Positions 16,200-24,625 are shown, numbered from the stretch's first letter. The stretch: DNA of 30,698 nt from CAWEEP01 sp963808125 (GCA_963808125.1 CAWEEP010000060.1:1-30698); one strand, 5' to 3'. Program-made: numbers and translations. The notes: generated by a model not told the origin, from the letters alone.

Positions 16200-16835
16200 G
16201 TGGTCTCGCAGGTGACCGAGGGGATGGTCTTCCGGCCCTCGCTGACGCAGCTGCTCGTCCACGTTCTCCGCCGCCCGCTATGGCAGATCGTCCTCGGGTC
16301 ACTGCTGGCGATCCTGCTGGCGCTGGCGATCTTCGGCAAGATTGCCTCAGAAGTGGGCGGTGTCAAGGCGGGGATCGTCCTCGGGTGCCTCGTCGCGCTT
16401 CCGGTCGCGTATCGGCTGGTCGGCCGCGTGGAGGTACGAGACGGCTATCTGGTCCTCGGGACGCTGGCGCGGTGGAGGACGGTCCCGCTCACGGAGGTGA
16501 CCGGTGTGGCGCTCTTCGCAGTCATCTCCAACCGCGGCGGTCGTTCCCAGGTGGCCGTGATCCACGGTCAGGGATCCGGCGTCTGCATGCTTTCCCGGCG
16601 GTTCTGGAGCGACAGCACCATCGTCGGGCTCCGTGCCGCCGTCCACTGCTACGGCGGGGACGGGAAGCGCCTTCCCGCGGGCGCGGAGGTGAGACCTGCC
16701 GAGCTCGAACTGCGGTACCAGGGAATCCTGCCCCTCTGGTGGCGACGGCCCAACCTCTTCGCCTGGATGCTGGTGCTCGGCATCCTGGCCATCGCAACTC
16801 CACTCTTGATGGCCCTCGGCTTCAAGGGCCGCTGA
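16200..16835 (+). CDS. integral membrane protein with PH-like soluble domain, function unknown
   Basis: A 211-residue protein I do not recognise by name. Two transmembrane helices near the N-terminus (about 27-47 and 56-73), then a soluble beta-rich middle (VEVRDGYLVLG, RTVPLTEVTGVALF, SQVAVIHGQGSGVCML) of the bacterial PH/DUF304 style, then one helix at the C-terminus (about 187-207). GTG start at 16200. Such proteins are usually inner-membrane scaffolds of unknown role. It is divergent from the helicase-nuclease and convergent with the aldo/keto reductase, so probably transcribed alone. Confidence 0.75.
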   Translation: MVSQVTEGMVFRPSLTQLLVHVLRRPLWQIVLGSLLAILLALAIFGKIASEVGGVKAGIVLGCLVALPVAYRLVGRVEVRDGYLVLGTLARWRTVPLTEVTGVALFAVISNRGGRSQVAVIHGQGSGVCMLSRRFWSDSTIVGLRAAVHCYGGDGKRLPAGAEVRPAELELRYQGILPLWWRRPNLFAWMLVLGILAIATPLLMALGFKGR

Positions 16836-16856
16836 GGCGCCTCGCGCCAGGGACGG

Positions 16857-17885
16857 TCAGCGGCGGCGGAGCCGGCTGTCGGCGATCTCCGGCACGGTCC
16901 AGCCGGCGTCGCCGGGGTTGACGTTGGTCCCCGGGGGGACGATCTCGTCGATGCGGTCGAGGGTGGCCTGGTCGAGGGACACCTCGGCGGCGCCGAGCTG
17001 GCTCTCCAGGTGCTCCATGGTGCGCGGCCCGATGATCGCCGCGGTCACCGCCGGGTGCTGGAGCACGAAGGCGATGGCGAGGTGGATCAGGCTGATGCCG
17101 GCCCCGGCGGCGAGCTGGGACAGCGCCTCGACGGCGTCGAGCTTGCGCTGGTTCACCGGCAGCGTCATATCCTGCCGGCTGGCACGCGTGCCGGGTGGCG
17201 CCGCCTGGCCGCGACGGTAGGCCCCGGAGAGGAAGCCTTGCGCGAGCGGGCTCCACGGGATGACCCCCATGCCGTACTTCTGGCAGACCGGCAGCACCTC
17301 GGTTTCCACACCGCGAACGAGCAGCGAATACGGCGGCTGCTCGCAGACAAACCGCTCTCGGCCGCGGCGCTCGGCGACCCATTGGGCCTCGACGATCTGC
17401 GACGGGGGGAAGGTCGAGCTGCCGAAGGCGCGGATCTTGCCCGCCCGAACCAGGTCGGTCAGCGCGCCAAGGGTCTCGTCGACGTCGCAGGAGGGATCCG
17501 AACGGTGGATCTGATACAGGTCGATCCAGTCGGTCTGCAGTCGCCGAAGGCTCGCGTCGCACTCGCGGATGATCCAGCGACGCGAGTTGCCCTGGGCGTT
17601 GGGGTCGTCGCCCATCTGGCCATGCACCTTGGTGGCGAGCACCACCTGGTCCCGCCGTCCCCCGGCGAGGGCACGACCGACGATCTCCTCCAACTCGCCC
17701 TGCGCGTAGACGTCGGCGGTGTCGATGAAGTTGATCCCGGCGTCGAGGGCGCGGTGGATGATGCGGATCGAGTCGTCCTGGTCCTTGTTGCCCCAGGCGC
17801 CGAACATCATCGCCCCGAGGCAGAGTTCGCTGACGCTGATCCCGGTCCGGCCGAGCACCCGCTGTTCCACCAGACCAGAGTACAC
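16857..17885 (-). CDS. aldo/keto reductase
   Basis: NADPH-dependent oxidoreductase, AKR TIM barrel, 342 residues. The catalytic tetrad is complete: Asp55 (FIDTADVY), Tyr60, Lys86 (LATKVHG), His127 (LYQIHR). GIIPWSPLAQGFLSG-type sequence is present as GVIPWSPLAQGFLSG, and AIIGPRTMEHL is the typical phosphate-binding C-terminal block. It resembles the YajO/voltage-gated-potassium-channel-beta-like branch that reduces sugars and aldehydes; substrate is not predictable. Start is GTG 17885, but GTG 17870 (VEQRVLGRTG) fits the family N-terminus equally well or better; neither has a clear ribosome site. It is a likely single-gene unit. Confidence 0.92.
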   Translation of the reverse strand: MYSGLVEQRVLGRTGISVSELCLGAMMFGAWGNKDQDDSIRIIHRALDAGINFIDTADVYAQGELEEIVGRALAGGRRDQVVLATKVHGQMGDDPNAQGNSRRWIIRECDASLRRLQTDWIDLYQIHRSDPSCDVDETLGALTDLVRAGKIRAFGSSTFPPSQIVEAQWVAERRGRERFVCEQPPYSLLVRGVETEVLPVCQKYGMGVIPWSPLAQGFLSGAYRRGQAAPPGTRASRQDMTLPVNQRKLDAVEALSQLAAGAGISLIHLAIAFVLQHPAVTAAIIGPRTMEHLESQLGAAEVSLDQATLDRIDEIVPPGTNVNPGDAGWTVPEIADSRLRRR

Positions 17886-17949
17886 GTGGTCGGCGCACGA
17901 GCGTGTCCCAGTCCTCTGGCGGCCGGGCTGAGGGCTCCCTGACCCGGGC

Positions 17950-18972
17950 TCAGCGCGACGGGCGCGCGTGGGCGCCGGTCACGGCTTCGCCGGCGAGGAC
18001 GGCGGCGAAGCTGACGCACGCCGCCAGGGCCAGCAACCACGCCAGCTGGTCCGTCCCCGCCACGCCGTCGTGGCTGCCGACGATCCACCAGAGCGAATCG
18101 CGAAAGGCGAGCGCGACGACGATGCAGGCACCGGCGATCACCGCCGCGTCGACGGCGCGACGCGGCATTCCGAGCATCGGTGTGTCGCTGCGCACGAAGC
18201 CGAGGTACGAGCCCGCCGCGATCAGGAAGCTGCACACGCCGCAAGCAAGGACGCCGACGGTGAGGAGCAAGGCGGACAGTGAGTAGCCCTCTCGGATCGC
18301 CTGCACGCCACCGAGGCTCAAGGCGAAGACGATGGAGGCGAGCGCGGCCGTCAGCAGAGGATGGCGGCGGACCGCCGTCAGCAGTTGCGCATCCACCCAG
18401 CGCAGCAGAGCGAGCGCCGGGTTGCGCAGGGGGCCGAGCCGGAGACTTTCCCGCTCCGCAACGGCGACGATGTCGCCGAGCCAGTCGGCAGCGTGGGCGT
18501 CGTCAGCCGCGAGCACGGCGCGCGGAATGCCGGCGCGGACCAGGTCGCGGATGGCGACGGCGGTGAGCACTGTCGCGACCGCAACCGAGCCGATGAGCAG
18601 AGCTGTGATGCCATCCCACTGACCGCGATTGGCTCCGGTGGCGACGCTGACCCATTCAGCCACCAGGGTGATGGCCATGGCTGCCGCGGCGACCTGACAG
18701 CCGCGCAGAAGACCGGAGACCCGAGCGAGGGGAAGCGGCTCCAACCGCCGGCAGGCGGGCAGGCGTGCGGCACAGGCCAGGGCGACCAGGGGAACGAAGA
18801 ACATGGCGAAGGAGTACCCGGTGTCGAAGGGGTCGTTCAGCCAGGGCGCGTGGTCGTAGATCCCCTTGAGTTGCTTGGTCGGGTCGGTGACGGCGGTGAA
18901 GACGACGGCGGCCAGCAGCGTGGTGACCACGGCGCGGCCGAAGAGGGGACGCATCGGGTCGTCGACCGCCAT
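17950..18972 (-). CDS. multi-pass membrane protein, function unknown
   Basis: About 340 residues from ATG 18972 with several hydrophobic segments: VVTTLLAAVVFTAV (about 14-28), YSFAMFFVPLVALACAA (about 52-68), AAAMAITLVAEWV, ALLIGSVAVATVLTAVAI, LLTAALASIVFALSL, LLLTVGVLACGVCSFLIAAG, AAVIAGACIVVALAF and LAWLLALAACVSFAAVLAG, so about eight helices. A soluble central stretch (about 160-205) contains ADWLGDIVAVAERES. I do not recognise a family. The start is uncertain: no ribosome site precedes ATG 18972, and ATG 18954 is also possible. Sequence upstream of 18972 in the same frame is Arg/Pro-rich and not protein-like. Confidence 0.7.
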   Translation of the reverse strand: MAVDDPMRPLFGRAVVTTLLAAVVFTAVTDPTKQLKGIYDHAPWLNDPFDTGYSFAMFFVPLVALACAARLPACRRLEPLPLARVSGLLRGCQVAAAAMAITLVAEWVSVATGANRGQWDGITALLIGSVAVATVLTAVAIRDLVRAGIPRAVLAADDAHAADWLGDIVAVAERESLRLGPLRNPALALLRWVDAQLLTAVRRHPLLTAALASIVFALSLGGVQAIREGYSLSALLLTVGVLACGVCSFLIAAGSYLGFVRSDTPMLGMPRRAVDAAVIAGACIVVALAFRDSLWWIVGSHDGVAGTDQLAWLLALAACVSFAAVLAGEAVTGAHARPSR

Positions 18973-19312
18973 GACCGCGGATGGGGTGCGGGGCAGGTTG
19001 CCGTTCACCAGTTGATGGTGCCACAGGTGCGGCGGAGCGTTGGGGTCCGGTGTCTGGAGAGCCTCCTGGCAGGGGGTGGACTTCTGATGGGATCCCTCCT
19101 CTCGGCGGGCCACCGAGGCCCTCCCGCGCGATCGTCGACAGCGTCCCAAGGCTGGAACAAGCGGCCTCTTGCACCGCCGTCCCCCTACGGCCCGCGCGGC
19201 TCTCGCGGGTCGGCGGGCAGCATCCACGCTGCCCGACCGGCCCGGCGCGGATGATGGGGGCTGCGGCGGAGCGGAGGCCGATGCCGCTGCGACCGGATGG
19301 AGCGAGACGGCG
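18973..19312. other. intergenic region, nothing recognised
   Basis: A 340-nt gap between the divergent membrane protein and alpha/beta hydrolase genes. Frames stay open only because of the GC content. I found no convincing promoter pair, RNA gene, repeat or start codon with a ribosome site. Confidence 0.4.
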
Positions 19313-20111
19313 TTGGCCGACCCGGAGAGCACCGGCTACGCCCCGGTCAACGGCATGGATCTGTACGGGGAGGGCCGCGGCGCGGGCGGCCCCCCTCTGA
19401 TCGTCGTCCACGGCGGGTTCGGCCTGACGAGCACGTACGGAGACCGGCTCGACCAGTTGGCGGAGAGGCGCCTCGTCATCGCCGTCGAACTCCAGGGGCA
19501 CGGGCACACCCGCGAGATCCACCGTGCATTCAGCTACCAGGCCTTCGGCGACGACCTCGAGGGCGTCGTCGACCGTCTCCGCCTCGGCCGCGCGGACCTG
19601 CTCGGCTACTCATTGGGCGCGGGGGCCTGCCTGCGCGCTGCGATCCAGCATCCCGACCGGGTGCGGCGCCTGGCCCTGGTGTCGTTCCCCATCCGCCGCG
19701 ACGGCTGGTTTCCCGAGGTGCTGGTGGACATGGCCCAGGTTGGCAGGGGCCGATTCGACCTGACGCGGCAGTCCCCGATGTACACGGCCTGGGCAGCGGT
19801 CGCACCCGACCCCAACAGCTTCCCCGTCCTCATGGAGCGGACCGGGGCCCTGCTGCGCACGCCCGACGTCTGGACGGAGGAGGCGCACCGGCTGGACACG
19901 CCGGTTCTGCTCGTGTACGGCGACGCTGACAGCATCCCGCCGTCGCACGCCGCGGAGTTCTTCGCCCTGCTGGGTGGCGGCCTCGAGGACGGCGGCTGGG
20001 ACGGCTCGCTCCGCCCCCCCGTCACGGCTCGCGGTCCTCCCCGGCCGGAGCCATTACGACATCGTCGCGGCACCCGAACTGCCAGCCGTCGTCGACGGGT
20101 TCCTGGCCTGA
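19313..20111 (+). CDS. alpha/beta hydrolase (one frameshift in a C7 run)
   Basis: Serine hydrolase of the alpha/beta fold, about 265 residues. Oxyanion-side loop VVHGGFGLTS, nucleophile elbow LLGYSLGAGA (Ser100), acid in LLVYGDADS (Asp about 211). The catalytic His lies beyond a frame break: after GLEDGGWDGSLRPP the frame loses meaning at a run of seven C (20014-20020), and the next frame reads RLAVLPGRSHYDIVAAPELP to a stop at 20111, providing His in GRSHYDIV. Without the correction the protein has no catalytic His, so an indel at the C-run is the simplest explanation. Start: TTG 19313 (ALADPESTGYAPVNGMDLYG); no ATG or GTG fits better. Substrate unknown. Confidence 0.85.
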
Positions 20112-20132
20112 GAGGCAGGGACCGCGGCTCCC

Positions 20133-21158
20133 CTACGACCCCATGGGTGGGGCCGCCGGATAGGGTGGCGGCGGTGGCGTCCATCCCGGCGGCGGCGGCG
20201 CGATCCCAATCGTCCTCGCCCACGAGGCGACGGTCCACGAACCGAGGACCTCGTGCCTCGAGAGTGCGAAGCGGTCGGCCCAGTTCTCGGTCGCTCCGTT
20301 GCCCTCGGCGAAGGCCTCCTGGAAGCCCGCCGCCTGGATCTGGGCCTCGACCTGCGCGTCGTACGACCCGATCGGATAGCAGAAGTCGACCACCGGCTCC
20401 CCGATCAGGGCCTCCAGCGTCTGCTGCGCATTCACGATCTCGGATTCCGACTGCGCCGCCGACTGCCTGGCTAGCGCCAGGTGATGGACGGTGTGGTCGC
20501 CGATGGTCATGCCCAGCGACTTGATCCAGACGATCTGTTGCGGCGTCATGTATCCGCCGGTGCCGATGAAGCTGGTGATGTCGAACGACGTGGCGGGGAA
20601 CCCGTATTGGTACAGCAGCGGCGCAACGTCGGTGGCCATCGAGGAGAATCCGTCGTCGAAGGTGAGCAGCACCGACTTGCAGATGGGCTGCTGGTGGGCG
20701 GCCAGATCGCTGGTGAACTCGCTCATGGTCATGACGTGGACGTTGTCGTAGGCGAGCAGCGCCATCTCCAGGGCGAAGTTGGCCGGCGTCGTGGAGAGCG
20801 ACCACCCGAACGGGTCCTGCGCCCCGTTGACGGTGCGGACGAAGTGGTACTCGAGGACGGGGACCGAGAGATTGGCGGAGCTGGTGGTGGCACAGGCCGA
20901 GAAGGGCGGAGGGGTGGGGACGGGGGTCGGCGTCGGCACCGGCGCCGGTGTCGGCGTCGGCATCGCGGTCGGGGTCGGGGTGGTCTCCAGCGCCGCGACC
21001 GCCGAGTGGATCCCACCTCCCTGGGCCGACGCGGCCAGCCCGTGGATCAGCCCCGAGGAGCCGGCGACGAGGGCCAGAAGGCACGCGACGACGGCGGCCA
21101 GCATTCGGACCGGTCGCCAGCGGGGCTCTGTGGGCAGGCTGGGAGGATCGGAGACCAC
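20133..21158 (-). CDS. polysaccharide deacetylase (NodB homology), membrane-anchored
   Basis: Metal-dependent carbohydrate esterase, family CE4, 341 residues. One N-terminal transmembrane anchor or signal (about 19-43) puts the enzyme outside the membrane; a Thr/Pro linker (about 59-85) follows. The NodB domain shows motif 1 LLTFDDG (Asp168, Asp169), motif 2 HTVHH (His222, His226) and CYPIGSYD. These are the metal ligands and catalytic base, so it should be active, probably on peptidoglycan or an N-acetylated surface glycan. The C-terminus ends in a Pro-rich tail. Start: GTG 21158; a TAGGCT hexamer 7-12 nt before it suggests a leaderless transcript. Met19 is an alternative start. Divergent from the Gfo/Idh/MocA gene. 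Confidence 0.92.
   Translation of the reverse strand: MVSDPPSLPTEPRWRPVRMLAAVVACLLALVAGSSGLIHGLAASAQGGGIHSAVAALETTPTPTAMPTPTPAPVPTPTPVPTPPPFSACATTSSANLSVPVLEYHFVRTVNGAQDPFGWSLSTTPANFALEMALLAYDNVHVMTMSEFTSDLAAHQQPICKSVLLTFDDGFSSMATDVAPLLYQYGFPATSFDITSFIGTGGYMTPQQIVWIKSLGMTIGDHTVHHLALARQSAAQSESEIVNAQQTLEALIGEPVVDFCYPIGSYDAQVEAQIQAAGFQEAFAEGNGATENWADRFALSRHEVLGSWTVASWARTIGIAPPPPGWTPPPPPYPAAPPMGS
20904..20981. repeat. Thr-Pro linker repeat inside the deacetylase gene
   Basis: Low-complexity coding repeat of TP/PTPTP units (deacetylase residues about 59-85), built from repeats of GTCGG(C/G)GTC-type DNA. It separates the membrane anchor from the catalytic domain, as in many wall-spanning enzymes, and is prone to length change. 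Confidence 0.8.
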
Positions 21159-21164
21159 ACGCGT

Positions 21165-21170
21165 AGCCTA
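21165..21170 (-). promoter_or_regulatory. candidate -10 of the deacetylase gene (leaderless)
   Basis: TAGGCT on the minus strand, ending 6 nt before the GTG start at 21158. Transcription would begin at or next to the start codon, and no ribosome site lies before it. No clear -35. Confidence 0.4.
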
Positions 21171-21270
21171 CCCATCCGATCGCCCCTCCGTCCGGGCTGT
21201 GCCATCCTGGGACCGGCGGCGGGCGAACCCTCGCCAGACGTTAATTGGTGCGAGGTCCCACCGCTTCCAG

Positions 21271-21275
21271 GGAGG
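21271..21275 (+). promoter_or_regulatory. ribosome binding site deciding the oxidoreductase start
   Basis: GGAGG 10 nt before ATG 21286. The frame stays open far upstream, so this site fixes the start. Confidence 0.75.
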
Positions 21276-21285
21276 CCAGCTCGGC

Positions 21286-22317
21286 ATGCCAGCCGCCACC
21301 GTCCACTGGGGAGTGCTCTCCACGGCGGCCATCGCCAACTCGCTCATCCCGGGGCTGCTCGTCGCCGAGGGGTGCGAACTGGGCGGGATCGCCTCCAGAT
21401 CACGCGACCGCGCGGAGGCGGCCGCCGCCCGCTGGGGCTGCCGGGCCTATCCGTCGTACGAGGCGCTGCTCGACGACCCCGCCATCGACGCCGTCTACAT
21501 CCCCCTCCCCAATCACCTCCACGCGGAGTGGACCATCCGGGCGCTCCGGTCCGGCAAGCACGTCCTCTGCGAGAAGCCCCTGGCCCTGTCAGTCAGCGAG
21601 GTGGACCGGATCGGCGAGGCGGCTCGGGCCGGCGGCCGCCTCGTGCTCGAAGCCTTCATGTACCGCCACACGCCCCGATGGCGTCGCGCCGTGGAGCTGG
21701 TCGCCACCGGTGCGATCGGGCAGCCGCGCATCGCGCGGGTCGGCTTCGCCTTCTCCGTGCCCACCGACCTCGCCAACATCCGCTTCGTCCCCGAGATGGG
21801 CGGCGGCATCATCTGGGACATGGGCTGCTATGCGACGAGCATGGCTCGCGGCGTGCTGGGTATGGAGCCCATCGAGGTCGTCGAACTCGCCGACGTCCGC
21901 CAGGGCCAGCCGGCGGAGACGACCGTCACCGGGGTCATGCGCTTCCCCCGTCAGGCGACGGCGCCCTTCTGGGTCAGTTTCGACTTCCACAACCCGTTCG
22001 CCCAGGTGGAGGTGGTCGGCACCGACGGCTGGCTGGTCCTGCCAGGGACCGGCATGCGCCGAGAGCCACTGACCAAGCTGCTCCTTCACCAGGGCGCCGG
22101 GGAGGTCTACGTCGACGGGGTGGAGCCGATGGAGGAGACGTTCCCCTTCACGGACCCGTACCGGCTCGAGGTCGAACACCTGGCCGACGCCATCCGCGGC
22201 CGTTCCCCGCTCCAGTACTCGCTGGCCAACTCGCGGGCGAACACGGCGGCGCTCGAGGCCATGCACGCATCGATCGCCCACCACGCCCCGGCACGCGTGG
22301 AGACCGGGGCCGACTGA
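21286..22317 (+). CDS. Gfo/Idh/MocA family oxidoreductase
   Basis: NAD(P)-dependent sugar or cyclitol dehydrogenase, 343 residues. The N-terminal Rossmann strand reads HWGVLSTAAIANSLIPGL, followed by YIPLPNHLHAEWTIRAL and the conserved lysine motif HVLCEKPLAL. The C-terminal alpha/beta domain (EAFMYRHTPRW, GGGIIWDMGCYATSMARGVLG) is of the Gfo/trans-1,2-dihydrobenzenediol-dehydrogenase type. Substrate is not predictable; glucose-fructose, xylose or inositol activities occur in the family. Start at ATG 21286 is set by GGAGG. It stands alone between the divergent deacetylase and the convergent SRA-HNH gene. Confidence 0.92.
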   Translation: MPAATVHWGVLSTAAIANSLIPGLLVAEGCELGGIASRSRDRAEAAAARWGCRAYPSYEALLDDPAIDAVYIPLPNHLHAEWTIRALRSGKHVLCEKPLALSVSEVDRIGEAARAGGRLVLEAFMYRHTPRWRRAVELVATGAIGQPRIARVGFAFSVPTDLANIRFVPEMGGGIIWDMGCYATSMARGVLGMEPIEVVELADVRQGQPAETTVTGVMRFPRQATAPFWVSFDFHNPFAQVEVVGTDGWLVLPGTGMRREPLTKLLLHQGAGEVYVDGVEPMEETFPFTDPYRLEVEHLADAIRGRSPLQYSLANSRANTAALEAMHASIAHHAPARVETGAD

Positions 22318-22336
22318 GTGCAAACCGCCCACCAAC

Positions 22337-23206
22337 TCAGCGATCCGGCCGGTCGACGATGGGCACGAAGATGGCCTCGCGGTGGTAGTCGAAGTTCAAC
22401 AGGTCGATCCGATGTGTCGGGGCGATGAAGAGAGGTCTCCCCTCGAGACGGGTCTCCCCCGTGATCGTGAGGCTCTCGGGGAGGACGGTGATCGCTCCGA
22501 AATCGAAGAGAACGTGGTCATTCGGGCACAGACACAGCACGTTGTCGAGCGCGTCCCGCCCGTCATGCGGCCGGCCGAGCGGCCGGATGTGCGCCGCCTC
22601 CGCGTAGGGCGTGACCGGAGTGGGCAGCACCAGGCTGCAGATCTGACATGTGAAGTCGTACAGGCGCTTCACCTGCCGCGTCACCGCCGTGTCGCGCACG
22701 ATCCTCTGAATGGTCTGCGCTGCGCGCAACGTCCTGTCCCCTCCCCCTTCCACCGCGATGGACGGCGTGAGCGACAGGTTCTTCAGGACGTATCGCCACC
22801 GGATGAAACCGTCGCTGGCCTGGCGCTCGCGGAAGTAGTTGTCGACGGCATAGAGCCCGTCGTACCGGAAGGCGGCGCCCACCTTGCGGATGAGTCGGAC
22901 CGGCACGCCGAGATTCCGATTGCGGATGAGCGCGGCGTTTCCCAGGACGAGCCGCTGATCGGCGACGGCGCGGGATGTGCCGGGTTGGAGACCGCCCTGG
23001 CCGGTGTAGACGACCGTGTCGCCCTGATCGTCGTCGGGATAGACGCCCGAGAGGACGACTGACGCCGCCGCATCGTCGGAGGCGAAGTCAATGCCTGCCT
23101 GGAGCGGCCGGTGCACGCCCGCCTCGCGCAAGGCGCGGCGATTGGCGAACTCGGTGCCGGGGACGACGCCCGGCGGTTCCCCGTAGTAGATCGACGTGGG
23201 GGGCAC
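22337..23206 (-). CDS. SRA (YDG) - HNH endonuclease, probable type IV modification-dependent restriction enzyme
   Basis: A 289-residue two-domain nuclease. Residues about 6-150 are an SRA/YDG domain: PGTEFANRRALREAGVHRP, ASVVLSGVYPDDDQGDTVVYTGQGG (51-72) and RYDGLYAV (114-121), the fold that flips out 5-methyl- or 5-hydroxymethylcytosine. Residues about 178-240 are an HNH_2-type nuclease: CQIC (Cys187, Cys190), AEAAHIRPL (His206), DNVLCLCPNDHVLFDFG (Asn229, His231). The SRA-HNH order is that of TagI/ScoMcrA-type enzymes that cut modified DNA. No methyltransferase is nearby, as expected for type IV. Start is GTG 23206. The upstream MDR gene ends 12 nt before it, so the two are probably co-transcribed. 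Target modification is unknown. Confidence 0.9.
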   Translation of the reverse strand: MPPTSIYYGEPPGVVPGTEFANRRALREAGVHRPLQAGIDFASDDAAASVVLSGVYPDDDQGDTVVYTGQGGLQPGTSRAVADQRLVLGNAALIRNRNLGVPVRLIRKVGAAFRYDGLYAVDNYFRERQASDGFIRWRYVLKNLSLTPSIAVEGGGDRTLRAAQTIQRIVRDTAVTRQVKRLYDFTCQICSLVLPTPVTPYAEAAHIRPLGRPHDGRDALDNVLCLCPNDHVLFDFGAITVLPESLTITGETRLEGRPLFIAPTHRIDLLNFDYHREAIFVPIVDRPDR

Positions 23207-23218
23207 GGCGGCCCGATC

Positions 23219-24190
23219 CTACGCTCCACTCTCCCCCATCGACAGGACGAGCTTGCCGAGCTTCGCGCCGGCCTGGAAACGGGCATAGGCGTCTGCCGCC
23301 GCTTCGAGGGCGTAGACGTCCTGCACCAGCACTCTGATCCGGCCGCCGGCGACCAGCGGCAGCACCTCGGCCTCGACCCGCCGCACGGCGGCGGCCCTCT
23401 CCTCGAGAGTGCGGGCTCGCAGGGTGGAGCCGGAGAGACGCGCGCGACGGCCCATGAGCTGCAGAAGGTTCAGCTCGATCGTCGCCCCGGCGCCCACCCC
23501 GATGACACTGATCCGCCCACCGGTCGCCAGCGCCTCCAGGTTGGCCGGGAAGTTCACCGCCCCGACCAGTTCGAGGATCACATCAAAGGGCCCGGCGCCG
23601 GCGATCTCGGACGGGTCGATGACCTGGGCGCCGAGCCCGGACACCCCCTGACGCAGCTCGGGGGCGCGGACGGTCGCCATCACGTCGGCGCCGGCGGCAA
23701 CCCCGATCTGCACCGCGGCGGTGCCCACCCCGCCAGCGGCCCCGTTCACCAGGAGGCGCTCTCCGCGGCGCAGCCCGCACTGGGTGATCAGCGCGTCGTG
23801 CGCGGTGATGAAGGTCTCGGGGAACCCCCCGGCGGCGTTCCAGTCGAGCGACGCGGGCATCGGCATGGCGAGGCGCTCATCGACCGCGGCCACCTGGGCC
23901 TGGGCGGCGCCCGAGACGAGGGCCATGACCCGGTCACCCGGCCCGAAGCGTGTGGCTCCCTCGCCAATCTCGACCACCTCGCCCGCCAGCTCCAGGCCGG
24001 GGATGTCCGGCGCGACGCCGGGCGGCGCTGGATAGAAACCCAGCACTTGCGCCAGGTCGGCGCCGTTCAGACCGGCGGCGCGGACGCGGATGCCGATCTG
24101 GCCGCGACCGGGAACGGGTTCGGGATGGTCGGCGACGGTGATCCGGCGGTCGGCGATGGTCACGGCGCGCATCCGAGAGGTGTACCGCAT
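23219..24190 (-). CDS. MDR-family NADPH:quinone reductase-like oxidoreductase
   Basis: Zinc-free medium-chain dehydrogenase/reductase of the quinone oxidoreductase (QOR/PIG3) type, about 323 residues. The GroES-like N-terminal domain shows VRAAGLNGADLAQVLGFYP and PGLELAGEVVEIGEGATRFGPGDRVMAL; the Rossmann part has LLVNGAAGGVGTAAVQIG, the AAGGVG dinucleotide loop. No structural or catalytic zinc cysteines are present. It reduces quinones or enones with NADPH. Start: ATG 24190, preceded by GGAG at good spacing; ATG 24172 (MRAVTIADRRITV) is also family-like. The SRA-HNH nuclease gene follows after 12 nt, an unusual partner. Confidence 0.9.
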   Translation of the reverse strand: MRYTSRMRAVTIADRRITVADHPEPVPGRGQIGIRVRAAGLNGADLAQVLGFYPAPPGVAPDIPGLELAGEVVEIGEGATRFGPGDRVMALVSGAAQAQVAAVDERLAMPMPASLDWNAAGGFPETFITAHDALITQCGLRRGERLLVNGAAGGVGTAAVQIGVAAGADVMATVRAPELRQGVSGLGAQVIDPSEIAGAGPFDVILELVGAVNFPANLEALATGGRISVIGVGAGATIELNLLQLMGRRARLSGSTLRARTLEERAAAVRRVEAEVLPLVAGGRIRVLVQDVYALEAAADAYARFQAGAKLGKLVLSMGESGA

Positions 24191-24220
24191 CGCCGGCTCC
24201 AGCGGCCACGGACGCCTGGC

Positions 24221-24234
24221 CTCCGCAGGCGGAG
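24221..24234. promoter_or_regulatory. short palindrome upstream of the MDR gene
   Basis: CTCCGC, two bases, GCGGAG, 31-44 nt before the MDR start. MDR genes are often under repressors that bind palindromes, but 6-bp GC-only arms are common by chance here. Confidence 0.2.
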
Positions 24235-24310
24235 ACGGGGTGACCTGGCTCCGAATCAGGGATGGGGCTGTCGTGCGTGGCAACCGCGGCCGCCCATCGG
24301 TTGCAGGCCG

Positions 24311-24625
24311 TCAGTCGATCGTCGTGAGGTAGGCGCCGACCAGGGTGGCGGTCTGCTGATCGACTCCCCCGGCGCGGCGGGTCTCGTGCTCATGTTGGAA
24401 TTGGGCGAAGGCAGCGGTCGAGGTGATGGGGTTCACCTCGGCGTCGGAATGGTTGTGGAAGGACACATGAAGGAAGGATCCGTCCGCCAGGCGCAGGACG
24501 ATGTAGCTGACGTTGTCGGGTCTGGCTGCGGCCAGCGCGGCGAACACCCCCCTGACACGCCGTTCGTTCTCGTCCGCCGCTTCGGTTGACCGCGTCGCGT
24601 AGCGCGTCACCAATCGCTTCTGCAT
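24311..24625 (-). CDS. small alpha/beta protein, ABM-like, function unknown
   Basis: A 104-residue protein, soluble, no cysteines, no signal. The pattern helix (STEAADENERRVRGVFAALAAAR), strand (SYIVLRLADGSFLHVSFHN), then helix (TSTAAFAQFQHEHETR) resembles a ferredoxin-like dimeric alpha/beta-barrel (antibiotic-biosynthesis-monooxygenase style), which often binds small ligands or haem. This is a fold guess only. ATG 24625 is chosen because GGGAG lies 8 nt before it; an upstream Met (24655) is possible. It is co-directional with the MDR gene (120 nt gap) and divergent from the next gene. Confidence 0.72.
   Translation of the reverse strand: MQKRLVTRYATRSTEAADENERRVRGVFAALAAARPDNVSYIVLRLADGSFLHVSFHNHSDAEVNPITSTAAFAQFQHEHETRRAGGVDQQTATLVGAYLTTID

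Noticed and set aside
20481..22388. 635-codon plus-strand open frame spanning deacetylase and oxidoreductase
   Set aside because: Runs antisense to one real gene and out of frame with the other; composition is typical of GC-driven openness.
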